A stretch of 64,000 bases of DNA from Campylobacter lari subsp. lari (GCF_013372185.1 NZ_CP053830.1:868001-932000); one strand, 5' to 3'. Positions 1 to 9,990 are shown, numbered from the stretch's first letter. Numbers and translations: made by a program. The notes: a model not told the origin generated them from the letters alone.

Positions 1-889
1 TAATAGTCATTAACGCTAAAGCTAAGAATAATGACAAGCTTACATTACCTAAAACTGATACTTCTCTATCAAACACATGGTGAATTTTTGTAGCCGATAA
101 AACATTTCTTAAAACAACACCCACAAAAAGACAATACACAAAAGTTGGTAAAGTAAAACCTGTATTTGCTTTGATATAAGTAGATAAAGCACTACCTATT
201 AATAAACATAAAGCAATCAATGCTAAAGATTCTATAAAAGAAGATGGAGTGATCAATCTTTCTTTTTCTGGAGATTGGAAATTTAAAATCGCATCTTTAT
301 CATCATTTTGTTTTGGAACCACTAATTTGTGTTTATTAACCAAATATCTCGCAACAGGCCCACCTATGATACCACCTGAAATAAGTCCAAAAGTCGCACA
401 AGCAATAGCAACAGTAGTTGCACTAGAATACAAATAAGGTTCTTTAATAAACTCAGCCGCCCAAGCTGCACCTGTACCATGACCACCACTCATTGTAACA
501 GAACCTGCTATAAGCCCCATAAGTGGATTTTGTCCCATGGCAGTTGCTACGCCTATACCAACTATATTTTGTGCAAAAAGCAAGCCAACAACCACCACTA
601 AAAAAACCGCTAATTTTCTACCACCTTTTTTTAATGAAGCAAAATCAGCTAACAAACCAATACTTGAAAAGAATGCAAGCATTAACGGATCTTTCATAGA
701 TTCATCAAATTTAATGTTTAATGAAAAAGAACTATGTAAGATTAAAAGAATAATCGCAGCTATTCCGCCACCAACAACTGGCTCAGGGATATTATAATCA
801 CGAAGAAATTTTACCCTTTTAATGACAAAAACGCCTAAAAGCAATACTATAACCATAGTAACTAGCGTTGCATAAAAATCAAATTTCAT
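1..889 (-). CDS. gltS: Sodium/glutamate symporter GltS (3' end outside window)
   Basis: Inner-membrane Na+-coupled glutamate carrier of the GltS (ESS) family. About 296 N-terminal residues are visible, starting MKFDFYATLV; the C-terminus lies beyond base 1. The protein is almost wholly hydrophobic, with the family hallmark NIPEPVVGGG near residue 35 and a second glycine-rich stretch (MSGGHGTGAAW) at about residues 130-140. The ATG at 889-887 is preceded by AAAGGAGAG at the right spacing. It is transcribed in the same direction as the exporter operon behind it, with 115 bases between, so it may have its own promoter. The remaining C-terminal third cannot be checked here. Confidence 0.93.
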   Translation of the reverse strand, partial: MKFDFYATLVTMVIVLLLGVFVIKRVKFLRDYNIPEPVVGGGIAAIILLILHSSFSLNIKFDESMKDPLMLAFFSSIGLLADFASLKKGGRKLAVFLVVVVGLLFAQNIVGIGVATAMGQNPLMGLIAGSVTMSGGHGTGAAWAAEFIKEPYLYSSATTVAIACATFGLISGGIIGGPVARYLVNKHKLVVPKQNDDKDAILNFQSPEKERLITPSSFIESLALIALCLLIGSALSTYIKANTGFTLPTFVYCLFVGVVLRNVLSATKIHHVFDREVSVLGNVSLSLFLALALMTI

Positions 890-917
890 ACCTCTCCTTT
901 GTTTGATTTACTTATCA

Positions 918-923
918 ATTGTA
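918..923 (-). promoter_or_regulatory. Possible -10 box for gltS
   Basis: TACAAT on the minus strand, 29 bases upstream of the gltS start, in an A/T-rich context. The match to TATAAT is 5 of 6 and no -35 is evident, which is usual for Campylobacter sigma70 promoters. Inference only. Confidence 0.3.
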
Positions 924-1004
924 ATCTAAATGACTTTAAAAACAACGCAAATAAACACTACTCTTTACTAAGATATTACAAAATGAAACATTTTTAAGTC
1001 TATT

Positions 1005-2345
1005 TTACTCTGAAATCAATACTATATTATGATACAAATTAACATTTTTAAGCAAAGACAGTTTCGCTCTACTAAGCTCTTGAAGTGAATTAATAAGCAA
1101 AGCATCTGCATCAAGATAATCTTTTAACTCATTACGCCCTAATTCGTATTTTTCAAAATATAATTGTGTAATTTTTGCTTGATTGGTATTAATATCTTTT
1201 ACTAAATTTAACAAATCATTGTAATATTTATCGTTTTCATAGCAAAGTTTAAACTCATGAATAGCTCTTTGCAATGCATCTTTATACTCATATAAGCGTG
1301 CTTGATATGCAAATTCAGAAATTTTTACATTTTGTCTTACTCTATAAAAGTCCAAAAACGGTAAATCAATAACGACATTACCTCCTAAAATTAAAAATTT
1401 AAAACTATCATCAAAATTTTTATCACTCCCATCTAAATTTCCCAATATTTTTATACTAGGCAAAATACTTTTTTGCACACTTGCATAATCTTTGTAAGAA
1501 GCCATAAGTTGATTTAGCTTTGCTTGAACTTGTGGTCTATAAGCAAGCATTTTTAACTCTATATCAAAATTAATTTTTTGCAAAGAAAAATCTTCAAGAG
1601 TATAATTTAGCATTTTATTAATCAAAAACTCATCATCTTTACCTAGCAAATCTTTTATATTTTTAAGTGTTAAGTCTTTATTTTGCAAATTTGTGATGAT
1701 ATTTTGTTTAGTATTTAATAAAGACTTTTTGATATTTAAAAGATCAATATATTCAACCTTACCATAATCAAATTTAGTAGTATAAATTTCTAACATTTGC
1801 TCAAGATTTTTTAAATGGTTATTTAGTAAGCGATCTACATCATTAAAATAAATCAATTCAAAAATACTATTAATCGCCAAATTAATCGTATCAAGCTCTA
1901 AAGAGCGTAACTCATATTCGCTTGCTTTTGCTAAAAATTCAGAACTAGCAACTTGATCTGAAATTTTTCCATATATATCAAGCTCATAATTTAACATAAT
2001 GCCATTTGAAAAACTATGCATTTCTGCGCCATTGTTTAAATTTTTTCTTATATTTACACCTAAATTTCCACTCAAAGTAGGATAAAGATCTAAATTTAAA
2101 AGCTTATATCTAGCTAAAGTGCTTAAAAAATTAACTCTTGCTATATTTAAGTCTTTATTATTATCAATAATAGCTTTTAAGATATTATTTAAATCTTGAT
2201 TATTATATTTTTCCCACCAAGCCTTGCTTGCATTAAAATCTTCAAAATATTCTTTTTTTATCTGCTCTTGAGATACTTGTTCTAATTTTACACCTACACA
2301 AGCATTTAAAAAAAAGGCTATAAAAAATAATAAAAATATTCTCAT
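1005..2345 (-). CDS. Outer membrane efflux lipoprotein (TolC/NodT-like channel of the Mac exporter)
   Basis: Outer membrane factor of the TolC/OEP family, here the probable exit duct for MacA-MacB. From the start chosen (MRIFLLFF) it is 446 residues with a lipoprotein signal ending FFLNAC, so Cys16 is the likely lipidated residue. The body is long alpha-helical/coiled-coil sequence as expected of an OEP duplication. An open frame reaches seven codons further upstream, but the ATG at 2345 has AAAGGA at good spacing and lies just after the macB stop (2347-2349), so I take it as the start. Third gene of macA-macB-OEP. The transported substrate cannot be read from the sequence. Confidence 0.88.
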   Translation of the reverse strand: MRIFLLFFIAFFLNACVGVKLEQVSQEQIKKEYFEDFNASKAWWEKYNNQDLNNILKAIIDNNKDLNIARVNFLSTLARYKLLNLDLYPTLSGNLGVNIRKNLNNGAEMHSFSNGIMLNYELDIYGKISDQVASSEFLAKASEYELRSLELDTINLAINSIFELIYFNDVDRLLNNHLKNLEQMLEIYTTKFDYGKVEYIDLLNIKKSLLNTKQNIITNLQNKDLTLKNIKDLLGKDDEFLINKMLNYTLEDFSLQKINFDIELKMLAYRPQVQAKLNQLMASYKDYASVQKSILPSIKILGNLDGSDKNFDDSFKFLILGGNVVIDLPFLDFYRVRQNVKISEFAYQARLYEYKDALQRAIHEFKLCYENDKYYNDLLNLVKDINTNQAKITQLYFEKYELGRNELKDYLDADALLINSLQELSRAKLSLLKNVNLYHNIVLISE

Positions 2346-2346
2346 C

Positions 2347-4278
2347 TCATTCCTTTGATAAAGCACTAATAGGATTTAAATTTGCTGCATTTTTTGCTGG
2401 GAAAAATCCAAAAACCACTCCTATTAAAACCGAACTTAAAAGCCCTAAAAATACTGAATTTAACGAAAGTATCATCGTAAAACCAAAATTTAAAGAATTA
2501 AATACTTCAATGATGATAAAAGAAAGCATTACTCCAAAAATGGCCCCTAAAGAGCAAATCAACACAGCTTCGATTAAAAACTGCATTAAAATATCTTCTT
2601 TTCTAGCTCCAATAGCCATTCTAACTCCAATTTCTCTTGTGCGCTCACTTACCGAAACAAGCATGATATTCATCACACCAATACCACCTACTATCAAAGA
2701 TACCACCGCAATAGAAGAAATGAGTAAAGTCAAAGTAGCAGTATTTTCCTCGATAGCATTTTTAATTGCGTCTGAATTTATGGTGAAAAAATCTTTTTTT
2801 CCGCGTTTAATCTCTAAAATTTTTACCATAGCCTCTTCAGCTAAAGTAGGATTTACCTCATCTTTTACCTTAGTTACTATGGCTCTTATTTGCTTATCTC
2901 CTGTGATTTTATTCATTAAAGTAGTATAAGGGGTATAAATTTTAATGGTATTTTCATCAGCTCTAAAGCCTTTGTTATCTCTTTCTTTTTTTAAAACACC
3001 AACTATAGTTAAAGGTTGCTTATTAAAAATCACACTTTTACCTAAAACATCTTTAGCGCTGATATTATCAAATAAAATTCTTAAAGCATTTTCATCTATA
3101 ATGCAAATATTAGTATTATCTTTTATATCCTCATTGTTAATAAATCTACCATCTACCATCACAAAACCTCTAAGTCTTAGATGATTTGGCCCTACTCCAT
3201 AAATTCTAGCTTGCAAAGAATTATTCTTATAAGTTACCACCCCTATTTTACCCACATCTGCTTCTACTGCTTCTAAATAAGGCAAAGAGCTTAAGGTTTT
3301 TAAATCACTCAAATTCAGCCTTGTTCTGCCTGATCGGATATCTCCCAAGCCACGCCCTGAAACAACTTCTATGGTATTTGTCCCAATAGAGCTAATAGAA
3401 GCAAGTATGTTTTGTTGAGCTCCAAGTCCTAAAGCAACCACGCAAACTACTGAAGCTATACCTATGATAATACCAAGCATGGTAAGCAAAGAACGAAGCT
3501 TATGTGCTATGATGGAAGCTACAGACATTTTTAAACTTTCAAAAAGCTGATTTTTAAGCAAATTAAAGCTTTTTTTCTCTTTTGGCATTAACTTAGCTTT
3601 TATTTCATCTGCTTTTTTTGTACCATTATCACTTATGATCTTACCATCTTTAATTTCTATAACTCTTTTTGCTCTAGCAGCTATTTCTCTATCATGAGTG
3701 ACTAAAACTACGGTGTGTCCTTGCTCATTGAGTTTATTTAAAATTTCTAAAACTATTTTTCCACTTTTAGAATCAAGCGCACCCGTTGGCTCATCTGCTA
3801 AAATAAGCTCACCACCATTCATCAAAGCCCTTGCTATAGAAACTCTTTGTTGTTGGCCGCCACTTAACTCATTTGGCTTAGAAAGTTCTTTATGATCAAG
3901 CTCTAAAAAAGAAAGTAATTCTTTAGCCTTTTGCGATCTTTCATGTTTGTTTTTACCCGCATACACAGCAGGCAATGCTACATTATCTTTAGCATTTAAA
4001 AGACTAAGTAGATTATATCTTTGGAAAATAAAACCAATTTTTTCGCGTCTAATCCTTGCTTTTTCATCTTTGTTTAAATTTGTAACTTCATATGCATCTA
4101 AAAAATATTTTCCACTACTTGGCTCATCAAGCGTTCCTATAATATTTAAAAGAGATGTTTTTCCACTTCCTGATTGTCCTATAATGGCTACAAATTCTCC
4201 CTTTTGAATATAAAGATTAATATTTTCTAAAATAGTTGTATTATTAATCTTTTTTTGTATATTTTCTAAGCGTATCAT
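2347..4278 (-). CDS. macB: MacB-type ABC exporter, ATPase-permease
   Basis: Inner-membrane mechanotransmission ABC transporter, 643 residues, the usual MacB length. The N-terminal ATPase has Walker A GQSGSGKT (34-41), signature LSGGQ (138-142) and Walker B LILADEP (158-164). A first membrane helix follows near residues 260-280, then a large periplasmic domain and three C-terminal helices (about 520-640), the MacB/FtsX permease layout. It overlaps macA by four bases (ATGA) and is followed directly by an outer-membrane factor, giving a complete tripartite pump. Family members export macrolides, peptides or lipopeptides; the substrate here is unknown. Confidence 0.93.
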   Translation of the reverse strand: MIRLENIQKKINNTTILENINLYIQKGEFVAIIGQSGSGKTSLLNIIGTLDEPSSGKYFLDAYEVTNLNKDEKARIRREKIGFIFQRYNLLSLLNAKDNVALPAVYAGKNKHERSQKAKELLSFLELDHKELSKPNELSGGQQQRVSIARALMNGGELILADEPTGALDSKSGKIVLEILNKLNEQGHTVVLVTHDREIAARAKRVIEIKDGKIISDNGTKKADEIKAKLMPKEKKSFNLLKNQLFESLKMSVASIIAHKLRSLLTMLGIIIGIASVVCVVALGLGAQQNILASISSIGTNTIEVVSGRGLGDIRSGRTRLNLSDLKTLSSLPYLEAVEADVGKIGVVTYKNNSLQARIYGVGPNHLRLRGFVMVDGRFINNEDIKDNTNICIIDENALRILFDNISAKDVLGKSVIFNKQPLTIVGVLKKERDNKGFRADENTIKIYTPYTTLMNKITGDKQIRAIVTKVKDEVNPTLAEEAMVKILEIKRGKKDFFTINSDAIKNAIEENTATLTLLISSIAVVSLIVGGIGVMNIMLVSVSERTREIGVRMAIGARKEDILMQFLIEAVLICSLGAIFGVMLSFIIIEVFNSLNFGFTMILSLNSVFLGLLSSVLIGVVFGFFPAKNAANLNPISALSKE

Positions 4279-5408
4279 TTTTTATTTTTACCTATGATAA
4301 CTAAATCACCCTCATTAATACCATCTAAAATTTGAGTATTTAAACTATCTTTAATACCTAATTTAACAGGTGTTTTTACACTTATATTATTGGCTTTTAA
4401 AATTTCTACATAATACCCCTTTGTATCACTTTTTATAGCCAAAGTTGGTATAACTAAAGTATTATTTTCTGTTTTAATAGCAATTTCATTTTCTGTACTC
4501 ATACCTATGCGTAAAAAATTATTATCATTTTTTACAAAAACCCTTGCATAATAATACACAGCATTAGTGCTAGCACTTGAGCTTGAATTTAAATTTGTAT
4601 TGCTTGTTGCATCACTTATAGTGGTATTAGCTGGATCTATACTAGAAATCACTGCTTCATATTTTTTATCAGGTTCGTTTAAAATGCTAAATTTAACCTT
4701 TTTTCCAACACTGATTTTATTAATATCAGCTTCAGCTATTTGCATACGAATTTCCATTTCACTTAAATCAGCCAAACGCACTATACTTGGTGTGTTTTGA
4801 TTTGCATTTACAGTTTGCCCCTCTTCAACTGCTACATTGATAATCTCACCCTTGCTAGGTGCAGTTATAGTGGTAAAAGCTAAATCTTTTTGAGCATTTT
4901 TTAAAGAAATTTCAAGTTGAGTAGTTTGAGCTTTTAAATCAGCAACATTTGCTCTTAAGGCATAAAAAGTATTTTTAAGATTTTCAAGATTTTCTAAAGA
5001 GGTAGCCTTTTTAGCATAAAGTTTTTGCTCTCTTTGGTATTGTTTAGTAGCTATATCAAGAGCGATTTTTTTACTTTCTAAATTTGCCTTTGCACTTTCA
5101 AGCTGAGCTTTAGTAATATCTAAATCATTTTGTTGTTTATCTTTGTCAATTTGTGCGATTAAATCACCCTCATTAACATGATCACCTAATTTTACATGAA
5201 GCTTTGTTATTTGCCCACTAACTTGCGCACCAACATCAACCTGGGTTTTTGCATAAACCTCGCCAATTGCTTCTATACTTTGAGTGATGTCTTGTTTTTT
5301 AGCTTCATAGGTTAGATAATTATATTCTTCCTTATTTGCAAAAAAGAAAAAATACACCCCTATAATAAGTATAATCAAAAACATACTTAAATAAATTATT
5401 TTTTTCAT
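4275..5408 (-). CDS. macA: MacA-type periplasmic adaptor (membrane fusion protein)
   Basis: Adaptor linking MacB to the outer-membrane channel, 377 residues. It has one N-terminal membrane anchor (about residues 4-24), a lipoyl half-motif ([20 protein letters not shown], about 63-82), a helical hairpin of roughly 90-175, the second lipoyl half ([16 protein letters not shown]) and C-terminal beta-barrel domains. A Ser/Asn/Thr-rich patch ([16 protein letters not shown]) interrupts the barrel region and looks like a lineage-specific loop. First gene of the macA-macB-OEP operon and divergent from the nitroreductase at 5536, so the 127-base gap should hold its promoter. Confidence 0.92.
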   Translation of the reverse strand: MKKIIYLSMFLIILIIGVYFFFFANKEEYNYLTYEAKKQDITQSIEAIGEVYAKTQVDVGAQVSGQITKLHVKLGDHVNEGDLIAQIDKDKQQNDLDITKAQLESAKANLESKKIALDIATKQYQREQKLYAKKATSLENLENLKNTFYALRANVADLKAQTTQLEISLKNAQKDLAFTTITAPSKGEIINVAVEEGQTVNANQNTPSIVRLADLSEMEIRMQIAEADINKISVGKKVKFSILNEPDKKYEAVISSIDPANTTISDATSNTNLNSSSSASTNAVYYYARVFVKNDNNFLRIGMSTENEIAIKTENNTLVIPTLAIKSDTKGYYVEILKANNISVKTPVKLGIKDSLNTQILDGINEGDLVIIGKNKK

Positions 5409-5460
5409 TTTAATCCTTTAAAAACCATATAATAAAACATTTGTATGAAGTAAAAATAAA

Positions 5461-5490
5461 ATTGTAACAATAAAATATAATTTTAACAAT
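5461..5490. promoter_or_regulatory. Possible operator between macA and the nitroreductase gene
   Basis: ATTGTAACAAT (5461-5471) is an interrupted palindrome with five-base arms, followed by a second ACAAT half-site ending at 5490. It lies in the divergent intergenic region, where a repressor could act on both directions. AT-rich chance palindromes are common, so this is only a candidate. Confidence 0.25.
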
Positions 5491-5535
5491 TTTAAAGCTT
5501 ATAAGATATAAGATAAATCAAAAAAAGGAAAAATA

Positions 5536-6144
5536 ATGCAAGATTATTTAAATTTAATGCAAAATCGCTCTTCGATTAGAGCTTACACCCAAGAAAAAAT
5601 TTCTAAAGAGAATTTAGAATATATCTTAGAATGTGCTAGATTATCTCCTAGCTCCTTAGGACTTGAACCTTGGAAATTCTTAGTTTTTCAAAAAGATGAA
5701 CATAAAAAAGAAATTGCTAAAATAGCTAATAATCAAAGTCATGTAGCAAATTGCGCTGCTATTATAGTTGTAATTTCAAGAGCTGATTTTAAAGATTATT
5801 TTGAAGAAAAACTAAAAAAGAGGGGTTTAAGCCAAGAAGAGTTAAACAAACGCTTGCAAACTTATAAGCCATTTTTAGACGCAATGGATTTAGAGCAAAG
5901 TTTTATTTATGCCAAAGAACAAAGCTATCTTGCTATTGCAAATATTATCAATGCTGCTTATAGTTTAAATTTGGGCTCATGTATTATCGGTGGCTTTGAT
6001 AAAGATAAAATCAATCAATATTTAAATTTAGACACTACCAAACAAAGAGTATCCATGCTCATTACTTTAGGACATACCCAAGAAAATACTAGCGTAGGAA
6101 AAGCTCGTTTTGCATTTGATGAAGTAGTAGAATTTAAAGATTAA
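5536..6144 (+). CDS. Nitroreductase-family FMN oxidoreductase
   Basis: Soluble flavoprotein of the nitroreductase superfamily, 202 residues, the normal single-domain length. N-terminal RSSIRAYTQEKIS is the typical FMN phosphate-binding start. SPSSLGLEPWKFLVF (about residues 38-52) matches the family's SPS..N.QPW motif, and LGSCIIGGFD near residue 150 is the second FMN contact. Such enzymes reduce nitroaromatics, quinones or flavins with NAD(P)H; Campylobacter relatives affect nitro-drug sensitivity. The physiological substrate is not deducible. AAAGGA precedes the ATG. Divergent from macA. Confidence 0.88.
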   Translation: MQDYLNLMQNRSSIRAYTQEKISKENLEYILECARLSPSSLGLEPWKFLVFQKDEHKKEIAKIANNQSHVANCAAIIVVISRADFKDYFEEKLKKRGLSQEELNKRLQTYKPFLDAMDLEQSFIYAKEQSYLAIANIINAAYSLNLGSCIIGGFDKDKINQYLNLDTTKQRVSMLITLGHTQENTSVGKARFAFDEVVEFKD

Positions 6145-6153
6145 TCAAATATC

Positions 6154-6211
6154 AAAACTCCATTTAAATTTTATATAATAGAATAATATTTTTAAAATAA
6201 AATGGAGTTTT
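6154..6211 (+). promoter_or_regulatory. aas promoter with inverted repeat covering the ribosome site
   Basis: AAAACTCCATTT (6154-6165) and AAATGGAGTTTT (6200-6211) are perfect 12-base complements. The right arm contains the GGAG used for the ATG at 6214. A TATAAT -10 box (6174-6179) lies between the arms. RNA started at this -10 would lack the left arm and leave the ribosome site free, whereas read-through RNA from the nitroreductase gene could fold it shut. The repeat and -10 are seen; the switching role is inferred. Confidence 0.5.
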
Positions 6212-6213
6212 TA

Positions 6214-9200
6214 ATGCAAGGAAATTTCTTAAAGACTTTTGGCGTATTGCCATTTTTAGCAGTAGCTTTTATTAACGCTTTTGTGGATTTAGGACACAAA
6301 ATCATTATACAAAACACTATCTATAAATTTTATGAAGATAGCACTCAACTTTTTTTAACCGCTATTATCAATGCTTTGATGCTTTTACCTTTTATCCTTA
6401 TGCTTTCACCTTCTGGATTTTTAGCAGATAAATTTCCTAAAAATAAAATCATGAAAATATCTGCATTATTTTCAGTAATATTAACTTGTATTATTTGTTT
6501 GTGTTATTATCTTGGAGCATTTTGGCTTGCATTTGTAATGACTTTTATCATGGGAGTACAATCTGCCTTATACTCTCCTGCAAAATATGGTTTTATAAAA
6601 GAATTAGTAGGAAAAGAGCTTTTAGCTATGGGAAATGGAGCTGTCAATGCGGTAAGTATCGTGGCTATTTTAGCGGGTATGGCGGTATTTTCTCTAAGCT
6701 TTGAAATGCTTTTTGAGTCAAATTTTAACACTCCTTCAGATATTTTAACACAAATTGCACCTTTGGGTTTTGTATTAATAGCTTTTGCTGTATTAGAACT
6801 TTTTTTAGCTTATAAACTCCCTAACTTAAAAGAAGAAGATAAAAATTTAAGTTTTGATAAAAAACAATATTTCCAAGGAAAGCTTTTAGCCTCTAATTTA
6901 AAAACTATATTTTCTCATAAAATCATTTGGCTTTGTATTGTAGGAATTTCACTTTTTTGGGCCATATCGCAGCTTTATTTAGTGAGTTTTCCTGTATATG
7001 CAAAAAACGATCTTTTTATAGAAAACACCTTTTACGTACAATGCTCTTTAGCTTTTTCTGGTATAGGAGTGATTATAGGATCACTTATTAGTGGTAAGTT
7101 TTCTAAAAATTACATCGAATTAGGCCTTATACCACTAGGTGCTTTAGGGGTTTTTCTAATGAGCATTTTAATGCCATTTTTAGAAAACTTGCTAAGCTAT
7201 AGTGTGGTGTTTTTTATTTTTGGTTTAAGCGGGGCATTTTTTATCATACCTTTAAATTCTCTCATACAATTTCATGCAAAAGAAAATGAACTAGGAAAAG
7301 TCTTAGCAGGTAATAATTTTATACAAAATATTTTCATGTTAGGCTTTTTAGCACTAGCTACTTTTGCTGCTTATGCTGAATTTGAAGTGATAAATTTGTT
7401 TTATTTTATCATCGCTGTGGCATTTTTTGGAAGCGTTTATGTGCTAAGTAAACTGCCTTTTTCTTTAGTGCGTTTATTAATGAGCATAGCGTTTTTTCAA
7501 CGCTACCGTTTATTGGTAGAAGGTTTTGAGAATATTCCTGAAAAAGGTGGAGCATTATTGCTTGGTAATCATATATCTTTTATAGATTGGGCTATAGTGC
7601 AAATGGCCATACCAAGAAAAATTTATTTTGTTATGGAAAAAAGCATTTATTCTAAGTGGTATATTAAAATTTTTCTTGATAAATTTGGAGTTATTCCTGT
7701 TTCAAGTGCTTCTAGCAAATCAAGCTTAGAGCTTATTGCTATGCATATTAAAAACGGAAATTTAGTTTGTCTTTTCCCAGAAGGAGTACTCTCACGCCAT
7801 GGACAGCTTAATGAATTTAAAGGAGGATTTGAGTTAGTTTGCTCAAAATTAGAAGAACAAGATGGAGTGATTTTGCCTTTTTATATTAGAGGACTTTGGG
7901 GGAGTGCTTTTTCAAGAAGTGATGAAGAATTTTCAGCAAGAAATCGTAAAATAAGCAAAAGAAAAATCGCTATTGCTTTTGGAAAAAGCTTGCCAATACA
8001 CACTAAAAAAGAAGTGGTTAAAGCAAAAGTTTTTGAACTTTCTTTTATTGCTTGGAAATCCCAATGTGAAAGCATGCATACTATAGCCAGAGCTTGGATA
8101 GATAGTGCTAAGAGAAATTTAAGTCAAATAGCTATTGTTGATCCTTTAATAGGTGGTATTACCTATAGAAAAATGCTTGCTTTAAGTTTGGTTTTTAGCT
8201 CTTTCATAAAAAATAGATCGCATGAGTTAAATATACAACCTACCCAAGGAAGCTATGCTCCAAAAGAAGAATGTGTGGGAATTTTGCTTCCTGCTTCTAT
8301 GGCTAGTTCTCTTTGTAATCTAGCTGTATTGCTTGCAAATAAAATCGTAGTGAATTTAAACTTCACAGCAGGTATAAAGGCGATTAATCAAGCCATTCAA
8401 AGTTCTCAAATTCAACAAATTTATACCTCTAGAAAATTTATGGAAAAATTAGAAAATAAAGGTATAAAACTAGAATTTGAAGAGCATGTTAGAATTATTT
8501 TCATAGAAGATGTTATCGCAAGCTTTAAAAGACAAAAACTCAAAATCTTTTCTATGCTTGCTTTAGTAAGTATCTTACCTACTTGTTTAATAAAAGCATT
8601 ATTTGCACCTAATAAACAAAACCTTGCCATAGCTGCTATATTATTTAGTAGTGGTAGTGAGGGAACACCAAAAGGAGTAATGCTAAATAATCGTAATATT
8701 TTAAGCAATATAGCTCAAATTTCAGATGTATTATGTGCAAAAAACGAAGATGTTGTCTTATCTTCTTTACCACCTTTTCATGCTTTTGGATTAACTGTAA
8801 CTACTTTTATGCCTTTATTAGAAGGGATTAAAAGCATAACACATGCTGATCCAACAGATGCACTAGGTGTAGCAAAAGCTATAGTAAAAAATAATGTTAG
8901 CATTATGTGTGCTACTTCTACTTTTTTGGGTATTTATGCAAGAAATAAAAAACTTGATGCGATTATGTTTGAAAGTTTAAGGATTATCGTCTCAGGTGCT
9001 GAAAAACTCAAAAGCGAAGTAAGAACTGCCTTTGAAATGAAATTTAAAAAACCTATTTTTGAAGGCTATGGAGCCACTGAAACCACTCCGGTTGCAAGTG
9101 TGAATTTGCCAAATAAATTTGATCCTGATTATTGGATTTTACACCGTGCAAATAAAGAAGGTAGTGTAGGTATGCCTTTACCAGGAAGCGCTATACGCAT

Positions 9201-9726
9201 AGTAGATCCATCTACTTATGAAAGTTTAAATCATGGAGAAGATGGATTAATACTCATTGGTGGTCATCAGGTTATGGTGGGTTATTTAAACAATAAAGAA
9301 AAAACCGATGAAGTTATCAAAGAAATCGATGGCATACGCTGGTACAATACCGGCGATAAAGGCCATGTAGATGAGGATGGCTTTTTATATATAGTGGATC
9401 GTTATTCTCGTTTTGCAAAAATTGGCGGTGAGATGATATCTTTAGGAGCTTTAGAGGAAGAAATTGCTAAATTTATCAATACAGATATAGTAAAATTTTG
9501 CGCAGTTGCACTAGATGATGATAAAAAAGGTGAAATGGTATGCTTATTAGTAGAATGCCAAGAGCAAGACTTTGAAGGAATTTGTGAAGTGATTAAAAAC
9601 TCTACTATGCCTGCTATTTTTAAACCAAGTAAATATTTTAAAGTAGAACAAATTCCACTTTTAGGTTCTGGTAAAGTGGATTTAAAAGGTGCTAAAGATT
9701 TAGCTAAAATCTTGCAAACTCATTAA
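6214..9726 (+). CDS. aas: Trifunctional Aas: lysophospholipid transporter, acyltransferase and acyl-ACP synthetase
   Basis: Very large membrane protein (1170 residues from MQGNFLKTF) joining three activities that recycle lysophosphatidylethanolamine in the inner membrane. Residues about 1-425 are an LplT-like MFS flippase with 12 helices. Residues about 430-640 are a PlsC-like acyltransferase with the HxxxxD motif NHISFID (H453, D458) and FPEG (521-524). The C-terminal ~530 residues are an AMP-forming acyl-ACP synthetase with the P-loop SSGSEGTPKG (812-821) and YGATETTP. An in-frame ATG lies at 6202, but the GGAG at 6204-6207 serves the ATG at 6214. E. coli splits these functions between LplT and Aas. 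A hairpin terminator overlaps its stop. Confidence 0.93.
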   Translation: MQGNFLKTFGVLPFLAVAFINAFVDLGHKIIIQNTIYKFYEDSTQLFLTAIINALMLLPFILMLSPSGFLADKFPKNKIMKISALFSVILTCIICLCYYLGAFWLAFVMTFIMGVQSALYSPAKYGFIKELVGKELLAMGNGAVNAVSIVAILAGMAVFSLSFEMLFESNFNTPSDILTQIAPLGFVLIAFAVLELFLAYKLPNLKEEDKNLSFDKKQYFQGKLLASNLKTIFSHKIIWLCIVGISLFWAISQLYLVSFPVYAKNDLFIENTFYVQCSLAFSGIGVIIGSLISGKFSKNYIELGLIPLGALGVFLMSILMPFLENLLSYSVVFFIFGLSGAFFIIPLNSLIQFHAKENELGKVLAGNNFIQNIFMLGFLALATFAAYAEFEVINLFYFIIAVAFFGSVYVLSKLPFSLVRLLMSIAFFQRYRLLVEGFENIPEKGGALLLGNHISFIDWAIVQMAIPRKIYFVMEKSIYSKWYIKIFLDKFGVIPVSSASSKSSLELIAMHIKNGNLVCLFPEGVLSRHGQLNEFKGGFELVCSKLEEQDGVILPFYIRGLWGSAFSRSDEEFSARNRKISKRKIAIAFGKSLPIHTKKEVVKAKVFELSFIAWKSQCESMHTIARAWIDSAKRNLSQIAIVDPLIGGITYRKMLALSLVFSSFIKNRSHELNIQPTQGSYAPKEECVGILLPASMASSLCNLAVLLANKIVVNLNFTAGIKAINQAIQSSQIQQIYTSRKFMEKLENKGIKLEFEEHVRIIFIEDVIASFKRQKLKIFSMLALVSILPTCLIKALFAPNKQNLAIAAILFSSGSEGTPKGVMLNNRNILSNIAQISDVLCAKNEDVVLSSLPPFHAFGLTVTTFMPLLEGIKSITHADPTDALGVAKAIVKNNVSIMCATSTFLGIYARNKKLDAIMFESLRIIVSGAEKLKSEVRTAFEMKFKKPIFEGYGATETTPVASVNLPNKFDPDYWILHRANKEGSVGMPLPGSAIRIVDPSTYESLNHGEDGLILIGGHQVMVGYLNNKEKTDEVIKEIDGIRWYNTGDKGHVDEDGFLYIVDRYSRFAKIGGEMISLGALEEEIAKFINTDIVKFCAVALDDDKKGEMVCLLVECQEQDFEGICEVIKNSTMPAIFKPSKYFKVEQIPLLGSGKVDLKGAKDLAKILQTH

Positions 9727-9750
9727 AATAAGCCTTTGGCTTATTTTAAT
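9722..9750 (+). terminator. Terminator hairpin after aas
   Basis: Perfect 13-base-pair inverted repeat (ATTAAAATAAGCC / GGCTTATTTTAAT) with a TTT loop, containing the aas stop codon TAA. U-rich in the distal arm. It isolates aas from the operon starting at 9991. Confidence 0.8.
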
Positions 9751-9894
9751 TCTAAATTAATCTTGCGAATGATTTCTTTCATGCTTTTTTCTAGTTTTTG
9801 TAAATTTTAAATCTTTAAAGCTTTTTTCTGGTAATTTTGTAATAGAATTTTCTAATTTATTTATCTTATATGTAAGATAGGTCTTTTTCGAATT
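9741..9894 (-). pseudogene. Probable remnant of a small gene downstream of aas
   Basis: On the minus strand one frame is open from 9894 to a stop at 9757-9759 and includes KINKLENSITKLPEKSFKDL. The adjacent frame, ending at 9741-9743, reads LQKLEKSMKEIIRKINLELK. Joined by a single small frameshift near 9800 these give one continuous, Lys/Glu/Leu-rich helical tail, as if a short coding sequence had been broken. No start codon, ribosome site or upstream domain remains. I do not recognise the family. The region could instead be non-coding DNA read by chance. Confidence 0.35.
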
Positions 9895-9990
9895 TTATTA
9901 ATGAATTTTACTAAAATATTTTTGATTTTTTATATTTCATTATCATTTTTTTGATACATTTACACACTAAAAATACTAAAAAGGGAAATA

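Noticed and set aside
249-797. Two plus-strand open frames near the window start
   Set aside because: Both are antisense to gltS, whose minus-strand reading is continuous from 889 with clear GltS motifs.
2510-2929. Open frame of 139 codons on the plus strand
   Set aside because: Lies antisense within macB, has no ribosome site, and its translation is a low-complexity mirror of the macB codons.
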